A stretch of 64,000 bases of DNA from Roridomyces roridus (taxonomy: Eukaryota; Basidiomycota; Agaricomycetes; Agaricales; Mycenaceae), in NCBI GenBank assembly GCA_029378245.1, contig JARKIF010000031.1:62001-126000 (forward strand). The letters are read 5' to 3'. Below, one piece after another: positions 58,788 to 64,000 of this stretch. The notes below the pieces were generated by a model. The model did not search any database. It had not been told where the DNA came from and was given only the letters and a program-made list of their open reading frames with translations. Numbering within the stretch: position 1 is the stretch's first letter; each line of letters starts with the position of its first letter. The position numbers and the translations under genes are program-made.

Positions 58788-61721
58788 ACCGTCGTCGTAT
58801 TCTAAGCTTTTGTATTGCTGCTGCTGCTGCTCCCATGTCGAATTACAAATCGAATTTTATTTCTTGACGCAATTCTTCGTGCTCCGGGACCGGATTCGCT
58901 TTGACTCACCATGGCAAAAAAAAGAGTGCTCTCTTAATCAAGGTGCGATGACTCGAATTGAATCGATACTTTGTAGCTCATGATGTGCTCCCAGGCCTTT
59001 GTGCGTCCCTGATTTTTCGACCGTGAATCCCGAGCTGGGCCTCGAGTAGTCCTTCGGAATCCTATTCGATCCTTATCAGCCGCCCATGGGCCAATTTCGA
59101 AGCGCTGGTCGAACCCGAAACATCGTGATGCTCTGGTTGCTCCGGGCTGGCCGCCTCGTGCACAGCACGGAACTCGCCGCTCGGTCGACTCGACGCGGTA
59201 TCTGTTCAAGACGAGGTCGACTTGGGCTTCGACCCTTCTTGTATTCTGTCCCGTGACTCCCGTCAGCCTTGGCCTTTCGTTCTGGGCGACGAGTACATTC
59301 TCTCGTTATTTTTCAAACAAACGACAGATGTGGCTCATTCTCGATCCCAAGTTGTTTTGCGAGCCAGAATTGCTTGCCTTGGTCCAGGTGCCGGGTGATA
59401 TGCATAGCTTCGACAACTCTGCTCTTTGGAATTCAAGTCAAGTCGAGTGGAACGTGACTGAGCTCGAGGTGCGTACATGCTTATCGAATAGAACGCGCCA
59501 TATGTCGATGTTGATGTCGATATTCCAGCTACTATATGGCCAGTCGGCGAAGAATTGGTGGAGGTTGGCCATGGTTCATAGCGGGCCTTGATTTCACGGT
59601 GCAGGGTATTTGCCTGACGACGGAGGATGCTGCCTGGTATTCGAAGGTTGGAGGAGTCGGAGGGACTGGCTCATGGTCTGTGATCTAGTGCTGTCTTGGC
59701 TGCGATTCAACGACGTTTACCGGGATATCGTGGCGTTTCCAAGCCCGGAGAACATATCATGATCCCCCTCGTCAAGCGGTCAAGGTCAAGCGACAGAAAA
59801 GTTCATTGTCGATACCTGGTTAAAGGAGGAGGATACGCTGGAGTGGGCCTTTGCGATCGGTATCTTCGGATATGGGTGGCTGGGATAACTCTGCTATTGG
59901 GACTAGTACTACTCCCTTGGAACATGACGAGGTGGGTGCAAGTATGCTTATCGAAGAACTTGCTAGATGTTGATGTTCAGATGCTACAGGGCATACCTCA
60001 GGCCAGAGGATACGGCTTGGGATCTTGGAAGCATAATACGGTCTTGGCTGCAGTTCTCCACCCCACTCCTTCTTTGCGTTTCCGAGCTCTTGGTTTCAAA
60101 GTTTCGAGGTGTGCAAGCTTCGCTGGCGTTGTTTCTGGGCCAGGAGAACATCTCATTCCCTGTGGTCTCGCTCCTGGTCAAACATTGAAGCGATAGACAG
60201 GCTCATCGTCAATACCTGGTTAAAGCAGGATACGCCGGAGTGGGCCTTTGCGATCGAGAGTTTCGGATATGGATGCTTCGTAGACCGGAGCCGGTCTGTC
60301 TATGAAGAGTGTCGATAGACACGACACTTGTTCATATGTAGACAGGCTGGATTCGAGCCTACAACTCTGCTCTTGGGACTCCCGTGGAACACGACAAGGT
60401 GGGTTGAGGGCGGAGGAAAACGCTTGGGATCTTGAGACAAAGTTTCGAGGTATGTTACACTGTGTATCGACTCGGTTGCGATTCCCGGCCGAACGTTTTG
60501 ATTCATTTCACATCTGTTGTTTCAATTCTCCCGCGTCCCCAGACCACGATTGGACTAGTCGTATTTCAAGTTGTTGCGTTCCCGAGCGCCGTCCTCGATT
60601 TACTATCCTCTTCTTGGGGTGGAGGCCCAAACAAACGAATTAACGCCGGCGACAAGTTCTTCCATCGATTTTATTTGGACTGCATAAATAGACGGTCACT
60701 CAAATTTCAATCTCCGCTCAACATTCTGAAAGTATGTGCTCTTGTTTGGTTCACAGACCTTGACTCGATTCAGTTCCGCGTTTGTATACTTGCGCCACGA
60801 CGGCGTCTGGTCGCACACTACCGGGATCTATACCATCCGATTGCACCGCCGAGGATACCCAGCCAGCACTGGTTATGGAAGGCTGAAGGCTGAAGCGTCG
60901 TGACTCGTCGAAGACTCGGATCCCGAAAATCTGCTTCTGCCAGCTTCTGTACTTCTATTCACGAGGACGAAAAGCTTCATCAACTTCTTTCTCATTGTCG
61001 CCGTACAAGATCATGCCCGTAGCAGGCGGATTCTGACACATGGGCGACATACTACTTACACTGGGCCCTGGCATATTAGGACGGCTTTCAGTGTCTTGTA
61101 ACTGTCGGGCGTTCAACTGTGCATTCCTGGCGTTATGATAGTCTTCTTCGCCTTGGTACTACTTGGCAACTTGGACGGGTCCATACGCTGGCCCACCGCC
61201 GAGGACTTCTCATCTGGAATCCTTTGCGATGCGTCGCTGGTCGGTTGCAGATCAAGGCCCACCCAAAAGGCAAATCGCCCAGCTTCATAACGACCGAATG
61301 AAACTGCGAATTCTCTTCTAGTGGCCCTTGATGATGATGTTACTCGTATTCTCCCGTAGAAGGCGGCCGAATTCTTTGCACTGGAACTTTCTTGCAACAA
61401 TCTTCACTGTTCAAACGCTCAAAATGCACCCACGGGAGAGGATCAGATGACTGTCATCTGCATCTCCAGCTAACGGAGCCGCAGCTACCGAACCGCCCAT
61501 GGTTGTTAATGAGCCTGATTCTGTCTGAACTTTGATTCCGTGCCCGTCATATGCCGCAGTCGAGACCTCTTGCGCCCGCGCGCGATTAATAGCTCCTGTG
61601 AACGCTGTTCATTGCGCGGGAGTATCGAAATGCAGAGACACCGCTGGGAACGCGGAACGCGGACAAGCTGTTTTCTGCACAAGTATATCAGGCCGCGGAT
61701 TTACTGACAACCCCTTCAGAA
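58788..61721. other. Long gene-poor stretch with a decayed tandem array
   Basis: No intact gene. The 59250-60480 part is a three-copy degenerate tandem repeat (listed separately). Frames such as 59253-59591 and 60432-60893 are open by chance or relics. Confidence 0.5.
59250..60480 (+). repeat. Three-copy degenerate tandem array, spacing about 475 bp
   Basis: CTCTGCT(C/A)TTGG followed by GGAACRTGAC-like sequence recurs near 59414, 59887 and 60363. Between copies 2 and 3, ATACCTGGTTAAAG and GAGTGGGCCTTTGCGATCG recur near 59812 and 60212. Translated pieces (DTWLKEEDTLEWAFAIGI and NTWLKQDTPEWAFAIESF) suggest a once-coding unit. Every copy now has stops. Confidence 0.65.
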
Positions 61722-63728
61722 ATGCTTCCCGCTCTCAATCTCGACTACCCAATGCTCTCCGAGCTGCACCCTTTCCAATTCCATATTGTCGCAGCATGCC
61801 TACTCCTTGTTGCGATGTATGTGTACTATCGTGACCGACTGCGTACTGTCCCCGGCCCTGTCCTCGCGAGGTGGACTCCACTGTGGTTGGGTTACCACGC
61901 GCGCATGGGACGTCGTTATCTCGTAGTCGACTCTGCTCACAAGGCGCGTCATTCCTTCCTTCTGTTCGCTATAAGATATCGGACTCATCTCGGCGCATCC
62001 AGAAATACGGCCCTATAGTTCGGATCACGCCCAACCACGTTTCCGTCGCACATCCCTCCGCCGTTGGAATCGTTTACGGGCACATCCAAGGGGGCGCAGA
62101 AGCCACCACTTCATTCGACAAGTCCGCCTTTTACGACGCCTTCGTTTCTGCGGGCACGCCGTCGGTGTTTTCCACACGGAGTAGGAAGGACCATGCGTTC
62201 AAGAGACGGATTGTGTCCCAGGCGTTTTCGTATCGCGCGTTGGAGCAGTTTAGTCCGTTTATACAGGCGAATGTTGGGGTGTTTGTGGGCAGGTTGGATG
62301 CGATGTGTGGGGACGAGGTACCGGTCAATCTCGTGACTTGGTTGAATTATTTGACGTTTGACGTTCTTTCGTGAGTGTCCCCCTTTTCTTTCGGTTTGGT
62401 GCAACAAGAACTCACTACGGGAATATCAGGGACTTGGCGTTTGGAGAACCATTGGGAATGCTGGCATCAGTGAGTATTCATTGCACCACGCAGTTTCATC
62501 TCGACCTAACAACGAACAAACAGGGCACTTCAATCGTATCAGTTGAACAGCCTGACGGAACGCTGAGAGAAGAAGATGCCATCGCTCTCGTCGACGGTGT
62601 ACGTTGTCCGTGGTTCTCACCTATCCATCTATCATTCTAACTGTTGCCGTTCATCCAGCGGGAACACCTCTCCGCCGTCCTAGGCATCAACCCCTGGTTC
62701 CCCCTTCTCGCCAAAGTCCTATCATACTCTGACTCATTCTTCCGCTACGGGATCGAATCCTCTTCTGGGCTAGCGGATTTTGCCAGACGCAATGTGTCGA
62801 AACGGTTGAATTCGGGGGCATATAGGGCTGATATTCTTGGCAAGCTTATTGAAGCGAGGACGAGAGATGGGGTCGAAGTCGATGAGAGCATGCTGAGGGA
62901 ACTTGTGGCGGAGACTGTTACTTTGTTGTGGGTTGCTCGTCTGGAACTCCCTTGGCGAATTCTCACATCATTTGCCAAAGGTCTGCGGGATCGGATACGA
63001 CTGCTAGTTCCGTGGCGGCTTTGGTCTACCTCGTCAAGACACATCCGGAGGTCCATCGGAAACTCGTCATGGAATTGGAGTCAAGCATATCTGTGCAGGA
63101 GATTCCGACGCATCCGCAGGTCAAGGACTTGCCGTATTTGCAGGCTGTGATTAACGAAGGGTCGGTGATGCACATTGGTGGACAATGACATATGCTGAGG
63201 TGACCTTTCAGTCTCCGACATTACGCCACGATGGCTTCCGGACTTCCTCGGCTCGTACCACAGGGTGGAGTTGAGCTGCTTGGGACGTACATTCCCGCGG
63301 GGGTACGTTGTTCAACTTTCTATCGTCAAGTTGGAATTCATCTGTTGAACTGCGTATAGACTGAGATTTCCGTCCCGGCGTATACGCTCCAGCATGAGGA
63401 GAGTATTTGGGGTGGGGACCCGGAGGTCTTTAGACCAGAGCGGTGGCTCGAGGCGCCTGAGAAGGGGCAATATTTATCCAAGTATCTGTTAACGTTCGGG
63501 AAAGGACCCAGAGCTTGTTTGGGGAAGAAGTAAGTTCAAGTTCAAATTGCATCTGTTCTCACTGCTAATCTCGCGCACAGTTTGGCGTATATGGAGACAC
63601 AATTGATGCTCGCGACTGTCATCCTTCGGTATAACATCCAAATCGAATCGGATGTGTTGGAGTCGACAGAGGGGTTCGTGCACAAGACGACAGGTTTGAT
63701 GGTCAAGCTGTCCCGGCGCAAGTGTTAG
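61722..63728 (+). CDS. Cytochrome P450 monooxygenase, 522 aa
   Basis: Nine exons sum to 523 codons. An N-terminal membrane helix lies in FHIVAACLLLVAMYVYYRD, followed by the hinge TVPGPVLARW. P450 motifs are in order: YGPIVRITPNHVSVAHPSAV, STRSRKDHAFKRRIVSQAFS (helix C), I-helix SAGSDTTASSVAALVYLVKT, K-helix ExxR as EGLR (split by an intron), PERWLEAPEKGQY, and the heme loop FGKGPRACLGKN with the Cys ligand. It is thus complete and probably active, anchored in the endoplasmic reticulum. It resembles the mushroom P450s often tied to secondary metabolism or xenobiotic breakdown, but the family number cannot be read from this. No biosynthetic neighbour lies within 10 kb except the AA14 gene. Confidence 0.92.
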
Positions 63729-64000
63729 AATGGACTCCTACTTATTTCTATTTTTCTATGCATATCGTATTGGGACTTCTTAGTACTTGGTTCAAGCTGT
63801 TCCTTAGAACTTTTTGAATATGAACATACAAACGTGGAATTGAACAAGGTTGAAAAAATCAAGCTAAATGCAACTGCCGCAATTCCCCGCCTTTCCCTGA
63901 AATCCCCGTTCCACTGGAACTCTCACCCTGATAGCCATCTTGCAGTGCACGCGTCCGAGTCTCGAAGCTCCCCGTTTCCCGTTCTAGCTTCTCCCGTGTC
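63729..64000. other. 3' flank of the P450 gene to the window end
   Basis: No coding signal was found in the last 270 bases. Confidence 0.5.

Noticed and set aside
61722..63728. Linking the P450 to the NRPS-like locus as one cluster
   Set aside because: Over 17 kb of housekeeping and unrelated genes separate them; no evidence of linkage beyond sharing the window.

Overview
This window looks like nuclear DNA from an agaricomycete (mushroom-forming basidiomycete), probably Agaricales. That is inferred from gene style and families, not from a database search. Genes are packed on both strands and cut by many 45-60 nt introns (up to 18 exons per gene, coding exons down to 9-11 nt). Families typical of the group are present: an AA14-type copper monooxygenase, an NRPS-like adenylation-thiolation-reductase, a basidiomycete P450, BTB remnants, and small Cys-rich proteins beginning MCxxR. 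No tRNA, rRNA, CRISPR array or bacterial-type operon was recognised.

Layout. 0-5 kb: 3' end of the AP endonuclease gene APN1, a small Cys-rich gene, and an AKR7-type aldo-keto reductase. 5-10 kb: a single-exon, single-pass membrane protein and a heavily decayed PRP4-type splicing kinase with an internal tandem duplication. 11-16 kb: a cyclase/formamidase-like enzyme, a Lys-rich coiled-coil protein and a second copy of the Cys-rich gene. 16-25 kb: an 18-exon DHA2-type MFS transporter, shugoshin, and a small secreted protein.

26-44 kb: an intact 14-exon NRPS-like reductase (about 1,098 aa), a TMEM53/DUF829 protein, an acyl-CoA oxidase-like flavoprotein, a second DHA2-type MFS gene with a damaged N-terminus, ETF-ubiquinone oxidoreductase, and a dead anion:cation-symporter-type MFS gene. 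This stretch also carries two ~100-bp foldback elements, an inverted repeat of the sequence just upstream of the NRPS-like gene, and a 335-bp TA-flanked MITE built from a repeated 7-mer. It is the most plausible candidate for a small specialised-metabolism locus.

44-50 kb: a local family of an unrecognised protein (two complete copies with apparent frameshifts, one intact copy, one relic) and a decayed BTB gene. 51-64 kb: a PCL-type cyclin, the AA14 gene with two consecutive micro-exons, the mitochondrial GTP/GDP carrier GGC1 divergent from SKP1, a decayed tandem array, and a complete P450.

How they fit: APN1, PRP4, shugoshin, GGC1, SKP1, ETF-QO and the cyclin are housekeeping families. The NRPS-like enzyme, oxidase, MFS exporters and P450 are accessory metabolism. 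Exon models were made by hand from splice signals, reading frame and remembered family sequences. Outer CDS ends are solid where stated; internal junctions may be off by a base. Every frameshift claim assumes the base calls are correct.
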